Assembly (NCBI GenBank): GCA_037952775.1
Contig: JBANAY010000003.1
Location: 11,656,001 to 11,720,000 of the forward strand
Length of the DNA: 64,000 bases
Direction: 5' to 3'
From: Clonostachys chloroleuca
Taxonomy: Eukaryota; Ascomycota; Sordariomycetes; Hypocreales; Bionectriaceae
Part shown: positions 41,801 to 53,746 of the stretch, piece after piece
How positions within the stretch are numbered: the first letter of the stretch is position 1
Layout: each line of letters opens with the position of its first letter
Made by a program: the position numbers and the translations under genes
Notes under the pieces: generated by a model
The model's input: the letters and a program-made list of their open reading frames with translations, nothing else
Database searches by the model: none
What the model was told of the DNA's origin: nothing

Positions 41801-44262
41801 CATCATTCCGGTTGACATGCCAAATCGATTAAGACGAATCGATACGAGTCCGAACTGGCGACTAATTCATTATAGACACGCTTTACAGGAAAAAGAAAAA
41901 AAAAGAAGATCGTCGCAAGAGCAGAGGAAAGGCCTCAGTGCGAAACCCCCCCCCCCCCCCAGTGTAAGTAATAGTTGGACAGGGGTCACACACGCAGGCC
42001 AAGGCCTAACCGCCAACGCTCTTCGCTGTATGGAATACCCCGGACCTACCTATTGGTGAATCTGCCCACGGGTGCCTGCAACAACAGCAGTGGGAAGGAA
42101 ATTAAGCGACGCAAGTCGATGAATTTGCTCTCGTGCGCGGACTCAGCTACTCTTATGAATGCAGACTAACACGGGTTGCCTGGCATGGCGTGCATAGATT
42201 CAAAACAAGCAAGCAGAGCCTTGCGTTGTGCGGTTCCGGGTCGATCTGCAGCCAGGGAGGTTCTAATATCTGCACGATATACCCTGTCAGAACACACGCG
42301 ACGAGGTTGTCGCTAGGCAGTAGCGTATGAATTCTCAATTTCCCAAGGTATTTATCACTTCCAATGCCCTTGTTCTGCCCCTTCCCTCTCCTGCCCTCTT
42401 TTCGCCCTTGAAGCACCACCGATGCCTCCATCGTCATTGCGGCGGCGAACTCAGCGATGGTTGGAATGGTAGACATGCAATTCTAGGGGGCCATTTCCAA
42501 GAAATTGAAAGAAAGAGCCCAAGCCCCAATTTCCTCCGCCAACTCCTGCGGTCCCAGCCATGTAGCATCATCTGCAGCTATCCTTTGAACTTGATCGAAG
42601 TGTGGGATAGCAGCCTGCCGCCGGTCGGTCAGTCGAGGTGGCTGCTTTGCTTTTTCACCCGCTCTCGGTATGTATGCTTTCTTTTTATTCCTTTCGATAA
42701 ATGGACCCGAGACCTACAGGCCCTATTCGTTGGCTGTCCACTCTCACTCGAGTCCTCCACGAATCGCGCCTCCGTCTCACTGATTGATTGCTCTGAGCCC
42801 ATCCATCCTTCTCCCACATTTTCCCCTCCCTTCTTAACCCCCCTCAGCCTTCCGCCTGCATCGAGAGCTGCGGGTACGACATATTTTCAGGTGCTTTGTC
42901 AAGTTCGATCCCCTGCCGTCAACCAGGCAACGCAACACGCGCATGCAAGGAATGCCCTGGGTGACGATGAATCTGCCCTCTTATCTGTAGTTGGACCTGA
43001 TCTGGGGTGCTCAGAGACACGGCATGCAGCCGAAGCCACCCTTCAGGTACTCTGTGCAACCATCCAGAATACCCCGGTAGCCGCAGGAAAAGGTGGCGCT
43101 CCTGTTCCGACTGGCTTGGTGCACTGTTCGAGGTCATGGTTGGTGACTGGTACTTTCTTGCGTGTCTCGAGTATCATCTGGTACTGCGTGCGACCTGGCC
43201 CGGTACTATTTGTCTTCTCACTCCATTCGCCTGCAGCACTGCTGAAGTCAGCGCCCGCTGTGCTGATTGCGAACCTTTCTGCCCCGTACCCTCTTTGTGT
43301 AATATGATCCCGGAGTTGCTATTTAGCGTGATTGGGACCGGACACAATTCATGGATACTGACTGACACTTTTGACAGGATCGTCATGGCGTAGCTGTTAT
43401 ACGATTACATGCATGCTATATTCAATGCGCGCGCCGTCGAGCAAACCCAGCCATCTCGTCCTGACTCGGAAAGATAGCATCTGCTTTGGAAGATATTCTC
43501 GAGATCATGCCCATGCCCCTCATTGCCTACTCATTCGCTTTTTGTTCTATGCCTTGAACAGCGTGTATCAAACTAACTAGATTACCACCAGCCGGACTAC
43601 ACCTCTCCGGGTCCTGGCCCAGGCGCCGGACTTGGCTCTGGTCCTGGGATTGACGGCTGCTTTGACATTCAGACCCAACCTGGGGATATAAGGTGAGAGA
43701 TTCCTCTCCGGTTGGCGATCCATCCTCCCCCCCCTTTCTCCCCATCCTATGCTGGACACCACCAAAAGGCCTATCTCCACAACCTACACACAACCGGTGG
43801 TCGTTCGTCTTTGGGTCTGGTGCTCCCACAGAATCGGCGCCCATTCAGACGAGCTTCCGCTGAGCCACCACTGAGAACTTCATCGGCTAGCGGCCTCCCA
43901 GCCCAATCGCCCATTTAGTACTGTAAGGCCTCAACCATGCGCCTCAATGACGGGCCGAGGGTCACGGAGACGGGCAGCTGGTTTTGACCTTCAGAGGAGG
44001 CTTCTCATTTCCCCATACACACACCCCCTCTCTTCCACTCCCACCTACTTCCCTTGCCCACGCCAAGTTATGAGTTTCGGGACAATGAAGCCTTCCTGTT
44101 CGACGCACGTTTTGTTGTGCGACCACCAACTGGGCAGTAAACCTTGAAACTTGGTGGTACTTGACGCTTGTGTATCATACCGGCGCGGTACAGCGTTGAC
44201 TTGTGAAAACGCATTCGCTTCCTCTCTGCCCTGCGTCTCTTCTCTTCTCTTTCTCCCACTGA
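35886..44262. other. 8.4-kb region without a supported gene, upstream of the Ndt80-like regulator
   Basis: Many short frames occur on both strands, but none has a recognisable domain, consistent codon use or supporting splice sites. The longest is 42327-43307 (+), 326 codons, in pyrimidine-rich DNA where stop codons are rare. The region has a C15 tract at 41946-41960 and an 8-bp inverted repeat (ggtgcaag/cttgcacc) at 36772-36790. The right 2 kb are rich in C and T like long fungal leaders and include short frames beginning at 43937 (16 codons) and 44071 (25 codons) that could be upstream open frames. Very long upstream regions are common for fungal developmental regulators. Confidence 0.5.
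41946..41960. repeat. Poly-C tract (C15)
   Basis: An uninterrupted run of fifteen C preceded by a purine-rich stretch (gaaaaagaaaaaaaaagaag near 41890). A tract of this length can form unusual DNA structures (G-quadruplex or i-motif), and its true length is uncertain. Confidence 0.8.
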
Positions 44263-46090
44263 TTTAAAGATAGATACAACCAGGAACCTACTACGACTAC
44301 TCTCTCTCTTGATCAACCCCACCAACAGCCACCACCACCATCTCTCTTGAACCTGTACCATCCACCAGTTATAGACACAACAACGCAATACCACCCAGAC
44401 GGCACGAGCTATTATCCTCCACCAAACCCTCACGTCTTTACTGGAGGCTTAGACGTTCGGCCTCGGCTACCGACCAAGTGAGTTTATCCATTCCTTCACC
44501 TCAAGGCCCCAGGCAAGCTTGCTCCTTCTTGCGCGCTCAGCAAGGCCACTTATACTGCGTATTTCAAAGCAAAGACTCACCACAATCAGTACGGGACCCT
44601 CGATGGGAATAGCTCATACCCCTCGCACTGCATCGTTACCACACCCAGGGGGGCAACCGGGAACTCAAATCAGTGCCCGAGACCAATACTCCCAACCAAC
44701 CCCGTCCTTCAGGAGACAATCCGAACACCCCCCGTGCCGGTCTCCGCCCTTCTCAACATCTGGATATCGCCGCATCCCAATTTCACCCAGTCCCAGTCTT
44801 TCAGCCGGATTTCCTGGCTCATCTGGTAGGATGGACTCCGGTCAGTACGGGCATTCTTCATCTCAAAACAAGATTCCGCCTCTCGAAGACGTTCAGACCC
44901 TTGGCACCTTTCATTACCAGGATCAAAATCGCACACCAGCCAAGATCGGTGTCAATGGCATCATTGACAAGGGCTTCTTCCAGGCTGACGGCGAGTGGAC
45001 TTGTTATCGAAGGAACTACTTCTCATGTGTCTGTTCATTTACTATTACCCCCTATTTTCCCGGCGTCCCCGTCAGCTTCACTCCATCAGGCTCAAACAGC
45101 CAGCCGTCAGTCATCCATGGCTTTGCCATGTGCATCTCCGCCGTTGTCTCCGAAAACGATCAGCACTCCATCGAACTCGTTCAGCATACTCCTAAACGAG
45201 ACAAGGGTCCTACGAAGAACCCTCCTAAGATCCCACTGATGGCAAAACAGGAGACGGGGGCAGGCCACAATCACATTGGAATATTCGGTGCCAATAGCAA
45301 TGTGGGTCATGGGAGCTCATGTTCTTACCCTGACGGCTGGGTCATCTCTGATACCAATGTCAATACACCGCAAACGGAGTACACCTTTGAGCGGATCCAG
45401 TTCAAGCAGGCCACCCAGAATAATGGCAAACGAAGAGCTGCTCAGCAGTATTATCACCTCATCATCGAACTTTGGGCGAATACAGCCCCTCCGGGAACCA
45501 ACAAGGAACACTGGCTCAAGATTGCCTACCGCAAATCTGCTAAAATGATTGTCAGGGGCCGCTCTCCTGGACACTACCAGAACGACCGCCGGGGCAGCTC
45601 TAGCAACGGGCCATCCGGCAGTGGAGCCGGCATGGGCAACAACTACCCTCACATGGGCAGCTCAGGAGAGTACGGCAGTGCCAGCTCGATGCTTAGCAAC
45701 TACACAGGCTACAGCAACGCCACAGGAACGGTATATGGAAGCCATCGTCATCACCACGGTCTGCCGGCCGAGACAATGATGGCTCCTGAGGAGGAAAAGG
45801 CTGTCGAGAGTACAAAGGCTTACCAGTACTACCCTGGTGCCATCTACGACAGCCATGGTGATCAGATGTTTAATCATCACAGCGGAACCGATGCAATGGC
45901 GACCCACGTGACAACTGATATGTCGAGCAAGGTCAAGCATGAATATGACAGCTCCAGTAGCGCGCTGCCCCGCCTTACTCATACGACAACCGACCATAGA
46001 AGGTGTGGGCCTTTTGATGGCAAGCCTACGTCGAACGGATACTATCCTCATGTCATCTCTCCAACTGGCATGAGCATTACCATGACCTAG
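44263..46090 (+). CDS. vib-1: Ndt80/PhoG-type transcription factor, VIB-1/XprG-like (5' end unresolved)
   Basis: The Ndt80 DNA-binding domain is clear: LEDVQTLGTFHYQDQNR, GIIDKGFFQADGEWTCYRRNYFSCVCSF, GFAMCISAVVSENDQHSIELVQHTPKRDKG, then FERIQFKQATQNNGKRRAAQQYYHLIIELWA and SAKMIVRGRSPGHYQ. The last motif is typical of VIB-1/XprG, which control extracellular proteases, nutrient starvation responses and heterokaryon incompatibility. The domain spans about 44890-45580; the rest is Gly/Ser/His-rich. An exon ending at 44477 is joined by a 112-bp GTGAGT..TCAG intron to 44590, which preserves the frame (RPRLPTNTGPSMG). That upstream exon is open to 44263 but has no ATG, so a further 5' exon must exist. 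A pyrimidine tract with possible acceptors at 44269-44283 supports this. The first ATG inside is 44603. Confidence 0.85.
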
Positions 46091-49000
46091 TAGGGTGAGA
46101 ACGAGAGACGGCAGCTCACTTTATTTGGGCTCATTGACTTCTCGAATGTCTACTAGAAGTCAGTCAACTATCGTATATCGTATCGCATGGGATATGCTTT
46201 TCATTTATTCGCTCGCAACCTGTATCTCAGAGGGAGGTCGGTCTCCATCACGCGATCCTGAAGAATTTGGTCAACGTGGAGATGTCACGATTTAACTCAA
46301 AGGGCCAACAAATCTTTCCCAAGGCGTGTGGGCTGGGAGAAGAGGAACGGCGTATGGAACATCAAGAAGGCATCATGCCATTTACCCTGGCTAAGAGGTT
46401 CGGACACGGCAGCAACGAACTAACGAAACGCTTACCAAGGGTATCCATGGGCGGATTCTGGGTCGTTTTCTTTTCCTTCAGGGGACCTTGCTGTCTCTTC
46501 CACAGGGATGACAGAGGGTTCATGGTTTCTGTTATTGATTTCTCACCTTCCTTTGCTGATTTCTTCTATCTGCATTTGTTTGCTTGTTTCTGCTCTCTGC
46601 CCAACTCCTTGCTTTTAAGCTTCCTCGTCTTTGCCGCTGTTGTGGCAACGAGGGTTGATTTGGAGGAATATGAATTTCTTTGCCGGATAGCATTAACGAA
46701 GACTTCATCTGTGAGCTTTTGTATTTTTCCTTCCTTTAGCACATTCGCTCCTCAGCATACATGCCCAGTTATGCTTGGTTTCTGGATGGGAAGCTTCAAG
46801 AACAGCTATGAGCAACGACATACTCGGATACATTGTTTGGTCAGCCGTCAGCTGGGGACAATTTTGGGAATTTGGGTTAGGGAGAACAAAAGTACGGCTA
46901 AGGACAGGCGTTTAGGCAGGCGAAGGGAACATGAGACGAATTAACGGAACCCTGGTATCATAAGTGGAAACCCATTCATGTCAGTAGGTAGCTTTTTTGG
47001 TTTCTTTTCTTTGCGCTGCACTCAATCTTGTTTCTATTTCTTCTATTTCCTATTCCTTTTTCCTTTTCCCAGTCTCCGCTCGCTCCTTTTCCTTTCTGAT
47101 TTCATTTAGTCAACCCAGGAAGAAAAGACCAAAAAAAAGCACAGGGTATTATAGCTACAATGACCAAAGTGCCGTGAATTAAGCATCTTCCGGAATGCCC
47201 GGGCTTGAATTGAACTTCCCGACGCTGGAAGGATGGCCCTCACCCTGGGATGGCTGCCGCCAATTCTGATGAGGTGCAGGCGGCACAGTAATTAGACAAA
47301 CTTGCTCTTGTCCTGGCTACGTAAGAGAATGAACCGGGGTGTCGTGAGATGGCCAGGCAAGCACATGCCAACCAGGCTCTTAGTTTGTTCGGTTCTACGG
47401 TTTCAAGGGACAGTCCGAGGCCCTTCTACGTCTATCTCCTCAACCAGCTACGATTGTCACTCTGTCCCGTGTAGTCAATCCACCATCACAAGAAGGAGGG
47501 TATGGCGTTGCCTGGGAGGAATACGATTGATGCCTGTGTGTGTTCTGAACTCGCCAGCTATTTAGAGGGTGGGGAATGGCAGAGTATGATGAAGCAACGT
47601 CAACTGCCTGGGGAACGCGCCGTGTGAGCGATAGCAACCTAACTAAACGGGACTAGAAAGGAGCGGGGATTGCCCTCGTGAATACTGTCGAGAGCGAAGT
47701 AGATGTGATCTATCAGTTCTTCTGCATACACACATAATTAGAACGGCGTAATCGTACCCGGGGTATTACGTGCATGATGCCGGACCTGCCAGGGTACGAG
47801 GCAAGGTTAGTCCGATAGAGTTTGGCTCTCACTGGGGGGCAGATGGTCGGCGGGTAGCGGGGAGGGCATATACGAAAGACGGAGATGAGAGGGCGGCGGA
47901 ATAATAGAGCCGTTCGTATGTAATGGGATTTTGTTGGGAGGAGGGCCTGGAGCGCTCTGCTCGAGCCCGAGTCAACGGCTGGACATGGGTCCCTCGGGGG
48001 GCAGGACAGCAGCAGCCTGGAAGACGTCACATATGGGCCAGATCAACATGTAGAGATGAACCAGATCGGCTTTAAACCCACCACGGTACCTGGCAGAATG
48101 TCGAGTCTCACAACAGGTGAGCCCTTGTCGAGCCTGGATGCTGGGTAGACTATGATGATATTGGGAACGGCCTGGGGGCATCGGTTGCTGGCTCGGCACA
48201 TGGCAGTAGTTGTTGATCTCCCTTTCACATGCGCCCGGGAAATTGGCTGACGAACTTTCAGCCATCCACCCCGTCCACCCATCTGCCTGCATGTCACGGA
48301 GTGGTCGTTATCTTGTCCTGGCTTGTAGCATCATGTACTCCCAAGTATGACCCAAGTCCCTCCCCCGCGCCATGGTGGCATTTTCGGACTCACACCCAGC
48401 TTGGCTGCTTATACATAACCCCCCTCCTCCTCCCACCGGTCATGTCGAGGGCACAGCAAGGGGCGGCGGCTAGAGGGGTGGTTGGGTTGAGGATCAGGAT
48501 TCAGGTGCCATTGTCAACAAAGAGGACCACACCGGTGATCGGCAATGCAGCTGCTGCACACTCCCCCAACTGCACTTTTCCGTGCAGTATTCCACCAACG
48601 ATATGGGTCGCTGGCCCCCGGGTCACTTGGTAAACAAACCACGCCCCCTGGCTCCGCGGTCAATCAAGTTTATTTTCTTTCCTCGGGGCGGCCTAGACCG
48701 GTCCTTGGCCCAGGAAGGGCATAGGCCAAGCCGCGCATGAAGAACGGCATCAAGATAGGGCCGTTCGGCGAACATGAGTCGTCATACACAGGTCAGACTT
48801 CCTGCGCCCAAACCGGCTCAGCCCAACCCAGGCTCACAACGAAGGCCACGGTGTAAGCTGGGAAAAAGCCACGCAGCCTTGCCGGAATATGGTTACCACA
48901 CATCAGGAGTTCGACGTCGGGGGGAGGGTTGCAGAAGGGACGATTCATATTATTCACCGCTGGTCGCGTGCCAACTTGTGAGACACACCGAGGCTTTCGA

Positions 49001-49123
49001 GCTAGATGGAGGATGGGTCACAATCCCCGTGATGCGATGATGGTCTCCCATCCAATGCGGAGGCAGAGCAGCACAGATTTTCCCTTCCCTCTCACTCACT
49101 TTTCTCTCATCCTCTAGCATCAC
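46091..49123. other. 3-kb region without a supported gene, downstream of the Ndt80-like gene
   Basis: A 225-codon frame at 46267-46944 (+) lies directly downstream of the regulator. It is rich in Phe and Ser because the DNA is T-rich, lacks domains and is probably 3' UTR. The remaining frames are short and overlapping. The right end should hold the 3' UTR of FOL1, which is transcribed towards it. Confidence 0.5.
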
Positions 49124-50838
49124 TCAGATCCTCCAGATGGCGTCTGACATCCTAGCAACCATTCCCATTTCCGAGACATCGTGTACGCGCACAACGTCGG
49201 CGCCACCTTGCACAGCCGCTGCTACTGTTGCCGCCGTTCCCCAAACTCGTTCGGCCGGCTTCTCCACCCCGGTGATTCGACCCACGAATCGCTTGCGGCT
49301 GGAACCTACAAGCCAAGGTAATCCTTGTAGGCCGGGCCAGTGCCTGAGCTCCTCGAGGCTCCGTAGGAGCTCCAGGTTCTGGTCCTCGGTCTTAGCGAAC
49401 CCGATGCCCGGGTCAAGGATGATGCGCCACCGACGGATGCCTGCAGCCTCGGCGGCTGATACTCGTGCGAGAAGTTCCGAAGCCACGGTAGGGATCAGGC
49501 CCTCGGGGTACGAGGTGAGCTTGGACATTGTCTGCGGCGTTCCGCGCATGTGCATGAGGCAGATCGATTTACCTAGGCGGGCTACGGTGGGCAGCATGTC
49601 GGGGTCTAGAAGCCCGGCTGAAACGTCGTTGATGATGTCAGCGCCGCGGTCAATGGCCTGGCTTGCCACCGACGCCCGGTATGTATCGACGCTGATGACC
49701 ATATCGCGTGCCTCGGGGATGGAGCGGATGAGCTCGATTGCAGGGAGGACGCGGGCTGCTTCCTCCTCAGATGATACCTGCTCCGTGCCGGGAGCGGTAG
49801 ACTGCCCCCCAATGTCGATGATAGAGGCTCCTTTGCGCACATAGTCCAGGATGACATTGGTGAGATTCGCAGGGTCGTGAAGGCCGCCATCAGAGAATGA
49901 GTCTGGTGTCAGGTTCAAGATACCCATAATCTGCGTTTTCCGTGTGTGCACGAGAGGCGTTAGGTTTGATGATGAGGACCGCAAAGGCGTGACAGACGAA
50001 AGGGGCGCGGCAGGAGGAAGCTCGTTCAGGTAGTCCTGGACCAGTCTCCATGGCTTTGAAGGATCTATGGACTTGGATGGTGCCAGTCTGGGATTCTCCA
50101 AGGTCAGCCTCTACAGCCTGGGAAACGAAGGGGCTCGCCGTGGATTCCCCAGATGAACTCACTCTGCAAGTGGTCGCAGCACAAATTCCCTCTCAGGAAT
50201 GCCAATGTGCGGGACACTGAGCCTCTCATTATGCACCTTCTCATCGCCGTAGAGGAGGATATCCAGATCAATGTTTCTTGGTCCTTTATCAATCACCTTT
50301 ACCCTCCCCATCTCCCGCTCAATGGCTTGCAATGCGTCAAGGAGAGCAAGTGGCTCGAGCTCGGTCTCGACCTAGACATACCATGACATATCAGCTCGCG
50401 GGCTCAAAATTTACCAAACATGAGGGCGGATGGCAATGCACCTACCTCACAAGCACCGTTCATGAATAGATCTTGATCCTTGACATACATAGGCTCAGTC
50501 TCCCAGAGGCTGCTCGTCCGCTTTACCTTGATCCCCCGCTCGTCCATCATCCGGCAAGCGCGCTCAATCTCTGCGACGCGGTCCCCCAGATTACTCCCCA
50601 GCGCAATATAAGCGGTCCTTTTGCGATTTATAGGGCGGCAACCACATCCTGAATGAGCCCGGGTCTGCCCGTATATCGAGTGCGTCGTACTTTGGCGCGG
50701 CGTGCGCGCATGACGAGCCGGTGCTGCCGTGGGGTTTGAATGGGTGCACAGAGGAATTGGGGATCTTGTGGCGGCGGGACTGCAGGTGGAATGAGGCAGG
50801 CGGTTCCTCAAGCTGCTAAAGAGTCGATGGGGACGCAT
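49124..50838 (-). CDS. FOL1: Folate synthesis protein with HPPK and DHPS domains
   Basis: Three exons, 50838-50446, 50371-50163 and 50108-49124, with introns of 74 and 54 bp, give 528 residues. After an Arg/Ser/Pro-rich N-terminus (MRPHRLFSSLRNRLPHS) that looks like a mitochondrial presequence, the HPPK domain has AYIALGSNLGDR, SSLWETEPMYV and GPRNIDLDILLYGDE. It pyrophosphorylates hydroxymethyl-dihydropterin. The DHPS domain has MGILNLTPDSFSDGG, IDIGGQSTAPG, SVDTYRASVA, LMHMRGTPQTM, LDPGIGFAKT and GSSRKRFVGR, and condenses the pterin with p-aminobenzoate. The dihydroneopterin aldolase domain found at the front of yeast Fol1 is absent, as I recall for other Sordariomycete homologues. DHPS is the sulfonamide target. 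Divergent from the NMO gene. Confidence 0.93.
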
Positions 50839-51867
50839 CGTGAGCTGGACAGGCGGACCTGGTGCTTACAAACCGAGGGCGATGGTTGGCGTATCCAGAG
50901 GCATTGGCTCGATTGAGGTTGCCATGATGTCGCTATCGACGAAATTTTGCCGCGATAAGCTCAGAGTCCAGGCGCTTGGCAGCGGGGGCTGTCAGTCCCT
51001 TAGGGCCCAGGCTCCGCCACCCGTAGCCCCTACGGTTCGCTCTAGGTTCAGGCTAAGGCCACGCGCACGGGCGGCCCTCACTGTAAGAATGAATAACGGC
51101 GTCAGAGTTAGTATCAGTCAGATGGCCACGATTCATTCAGCACTAAAGTTAATCTGGAGTAGATTTGCGCGTGCCTTAGTAGAATCGATCTATCCCACAT
51201 GCTTTTTTTCTCCCATTAGGGACGTCGGCAATCGAAGGCAGATATCACATCTCCGTCTCGGACTGCTACCTTGGACCTCCGGGGAAGCCTCAAGGCGCCG
51301 TCTCGATTCGGCAATACTTCCGTCATCCCCAACAGTTGCGGAACCGCGCAATGCGACGGCGAGAAAAAGCAAAAGCATGGGGAAGGTTCGCGCATGAGAT
51401 CGCATCTCCAGCAGCACAGCAACAGTCAATGGGGTATGGTGCTGCCTCGGCATCTTCCCCAGATCGCCCCTGATGAGAGGACTGGCCCCTAACGGCCAAT
51501 GGGGGATCCCCCTGTTCAGCCGGGCGCAGTCGCCTGACTGATGCTGCGCTGCCCGCCAATTATAGCGCCTCCCGCACCGCCGCCATCTCCACCGTCAACA
51601 GGTGCCTCGGCATGTGCTAATCGATTCAGTTGCTGCCAGGCGCAAATCGAGCCGACCCCAAACCCATTTATACGATCCTCCCCTACGTCGGTCTCCTCCG
51701 TCCAGCTGACTCCTGAGGTCATTCCTCTTCTCTCCTTCTCTCTGTATCTATTTCATCTATAGATCCCTCTTTCTGTCTCTCTAGGAATCTAGGTGCTCCA
51801 AGATCTCTAAAAAGTTCCCGATTTCCAACCCCTTTTCTCCTCGTCTTCCCTCACATCAGTCGTCACC
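50839..51867. other. Divergent promoter region of FOL1 and the nitronate monooxygenase gene
   Basis: About 1 kb without a supported gene; frames at 51190-51762 overlap on both strands. The last 150 bp before the monooxygenase start are strongly pyrimidine-rich. Confidence 0.6.
51721..51783 (+). promoter_or_regulatory. Pyrimidine-rich (CT) tract before the nitronate monooxygenase gene
   Basis: A nearly continuous C/T tract lies 85-147 bp upstream of the start codon at 51868. Such tracts mark core promoters and transcription starts of strongly expressed filamentous fungal genes. This agrees with the biased codon use of the gene behind it. Confidence 0.5.
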
Positions 51868-53203
51868 ATGGCATCCCCACGTACGTACACCCCACCCCTC
51901 AACTAGCTCCCTGGTTGGAACCAGACCAGATTAGACCATCCCAATGGCAACAGGAGTCATGATGCTGACAGCTGGTCCGTCCTTGCAGAGAAGATTCGCA
52001 CGCCCATCACCGACTTGTTCGGGATCAAGCACCCCGTCCTGCTCGCCGGCATGAACGTCGCCGCTGGCCCCAAGCTCGCCGCTGCCGTCTCCAACGCCGG
52101 CGGTCTTGGTGTCATCGGCGGCGTCGGCTACACCCCCGAGATGCTCAAGGAGCAGATCGACGAGCTCAAGAGCTATCTCGATGACAAGAACGCGCCCTTC
52201 GGTGTCGATCTGCTTCTCCCCCAGGTTGGCGGTAGCGCTCGCAAGACAAAGTACGTTTGCTCAGCAAAATGGGGTCTTGCCTAGCCAATTCTCGCCCCAA
52301 GCGTCCCCCAGCTGTTGGTTGTACAGCTTGCATGAGAGCCCACGCTGACAGATTGTCTCCTTTAGCTACGATTACACCAAGGGCAAGCTGAACGAGCTCG
52401 TCGACATCATCATTGAGTCCGGCGCCAAGCTGTTCGTCTCCGCCGTCGGTGTCCCCACCAAGGAGGTCGTCGACAGGCTGCACAAGCACGGCATCGTCTA
52501 CATGAACATGATCGGCCACGTCAAGCACGTCAAGAAGTGCCTTGATCTCGGCGTCGACATCATCTGCGCCCAGGGTGGTGAGGGCGGCGGCCACACCGGC
52601 GACATCCCCACCACCGTCCTCATCCCCGCCGTCGTCGAGGAGTGCCGCAAGCACAAGTCGCCCATCACCGGTGGCCCCGTCCAGGTCATCGCTGCCGGCG
52701 GCATCCACAACGGTCAGCTCCTGGCCGCCTCCCTCATGATGGGAGCCGGCGCCGTCTGGGTGGGCACCCGCTTCATCCTGACCGATGAGGCCGGCGCCCC
52801 CAAGGCTCACAAGGACGCCGTCCGCACGTCGGGCCACGACGACAACATCCGCACCATCATCTTCACCGGTCGCCCCATGCGCGTCCGTAACAACGACTAC
52901 ATCAACGACTGGGAGGTCAACCGCGCCCAGGAGATCAAGGACCTCGCCGCCAAGGGCATCATCCCCTACGAGGCCGACCTGGACAAGTTCATGAGCGCCG
53001 ACGATGAGAAGCCCTCGATCCCCACCAGCGGCAAGGAGGAGGATGACGACGAGGACCCCTTCGAGAAGTACCGCCCTTACCTCATGGGCAAGTGCGCCGC
53101 CGTCGTCAACGAGCAAAAGCCCGCCAAGGCCGTCGTGGACGAGTTCGTCGACGATGCAGTCGAGTGGATCCAACGGGGCAACAAGATGATTGCCAAGCTG
53201 TAA
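51868..53203 (+). CDS. Nitronate monooxygenase (2-nitropropane dioxygenase family)
   Basis: An FMN-dependent TIM-barrel enzyme that oxidises alkyl nitronates such as propionate 3-nitronate to carbonyl compounds and nitrite. Three exons, 51868-51880, 51989-52250 and 52366-53203, with introns of 108 and 115 bp, give 370 residues. The tiny first exon is supported by a good start context (caccATGG) and the phase of the join (MASPQKIRTPITDLFGIKHP). Motifs are VLLAGMNVAAGPKLAAAVSNAGGLGVIGG (N-terminal FMN region), ICAQGGEGGGHTGD and VIAAGGIHNGQ for phosphate binding, and GAVWVGTRFILTDEA. The C-terminus has an acidic loop (KEEDDDEDPFEKY). Codon use is strongly biased to C-ending codons, more than in the neighbours, which suggests high expression. 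Confidence 0.92.
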
Positions 53204-53746
53204 AGTGAGTTTCCAAAAGATAGTAGTGAAATATGTCTTTCTTCTGGGTTTGGAGTAACTTGCCTCTGCATTTTGTTTTTTCCTTTTTTGTCAACGAGGG
53301 CATTGCTTTCCGAGTACTGTAGATTTGAGATATATAGCATGGCAACGATTGATGCATGAGAAACACACACGTTATACATAACATTACACATTCCAATCTG
53401 GCACCCATCTCTCCATAAACTGAAACATCTTCACGTGAGATATAGAGGAATAATGGACGTCTATTTCATGCTAGTAAAATACCTTACCAAAAACATCAAA
53501 ACCGATTGCAAAAACTCGTAAATTCCGCGTCGCCACCAGCATGCCAAAAGTGTACCACAGCCGTCTCTTTTTTACTTTACGCCGCGCCAAGGAAACGACA
53601 TCTTGTCCACAATCAAGCAAATCACGAGACGGTGATGGCAGGGAACAACTAAGCATCCTCGTGCTGTCGTAGATAAACTTTTTCCTACCTCCTCCCATCC
53701 TTCTGCGGTCCTCTTGTACACACATGTATATATGTAGTCGTGTTAT
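53204..53746. other. Convergent intergenic region
   Basis: This 543-bp stretch lies between the stop codons of the monooxygenase (+) and GLO3 (-). It is AT-rich 3' UTR-like sequence. A TCACGTGA 8-mer at 53431-53438 is also present, away from any start codon. Confidence 0.65.

Noticed and set aside
46267..46944. 225-codon open frame after the Ndt80-like gene
   Set aside because: It lies directly in the expected 3' UTR, is Phe/Ser-rich from T-rich DNA and has no domain or splice support.
49137..49844. 235-codon plus-strand frame over FOL1
   Set aside because: It is antisense to the DHPS exon and has no recognisable content.
52166..53173. 335-codon open frame on the minus strand
   Set aside because: It is the antisense shadow of the nitronate monooxygenase exon; the strong C-ending codon bias of that gene removes stops on the other strand.
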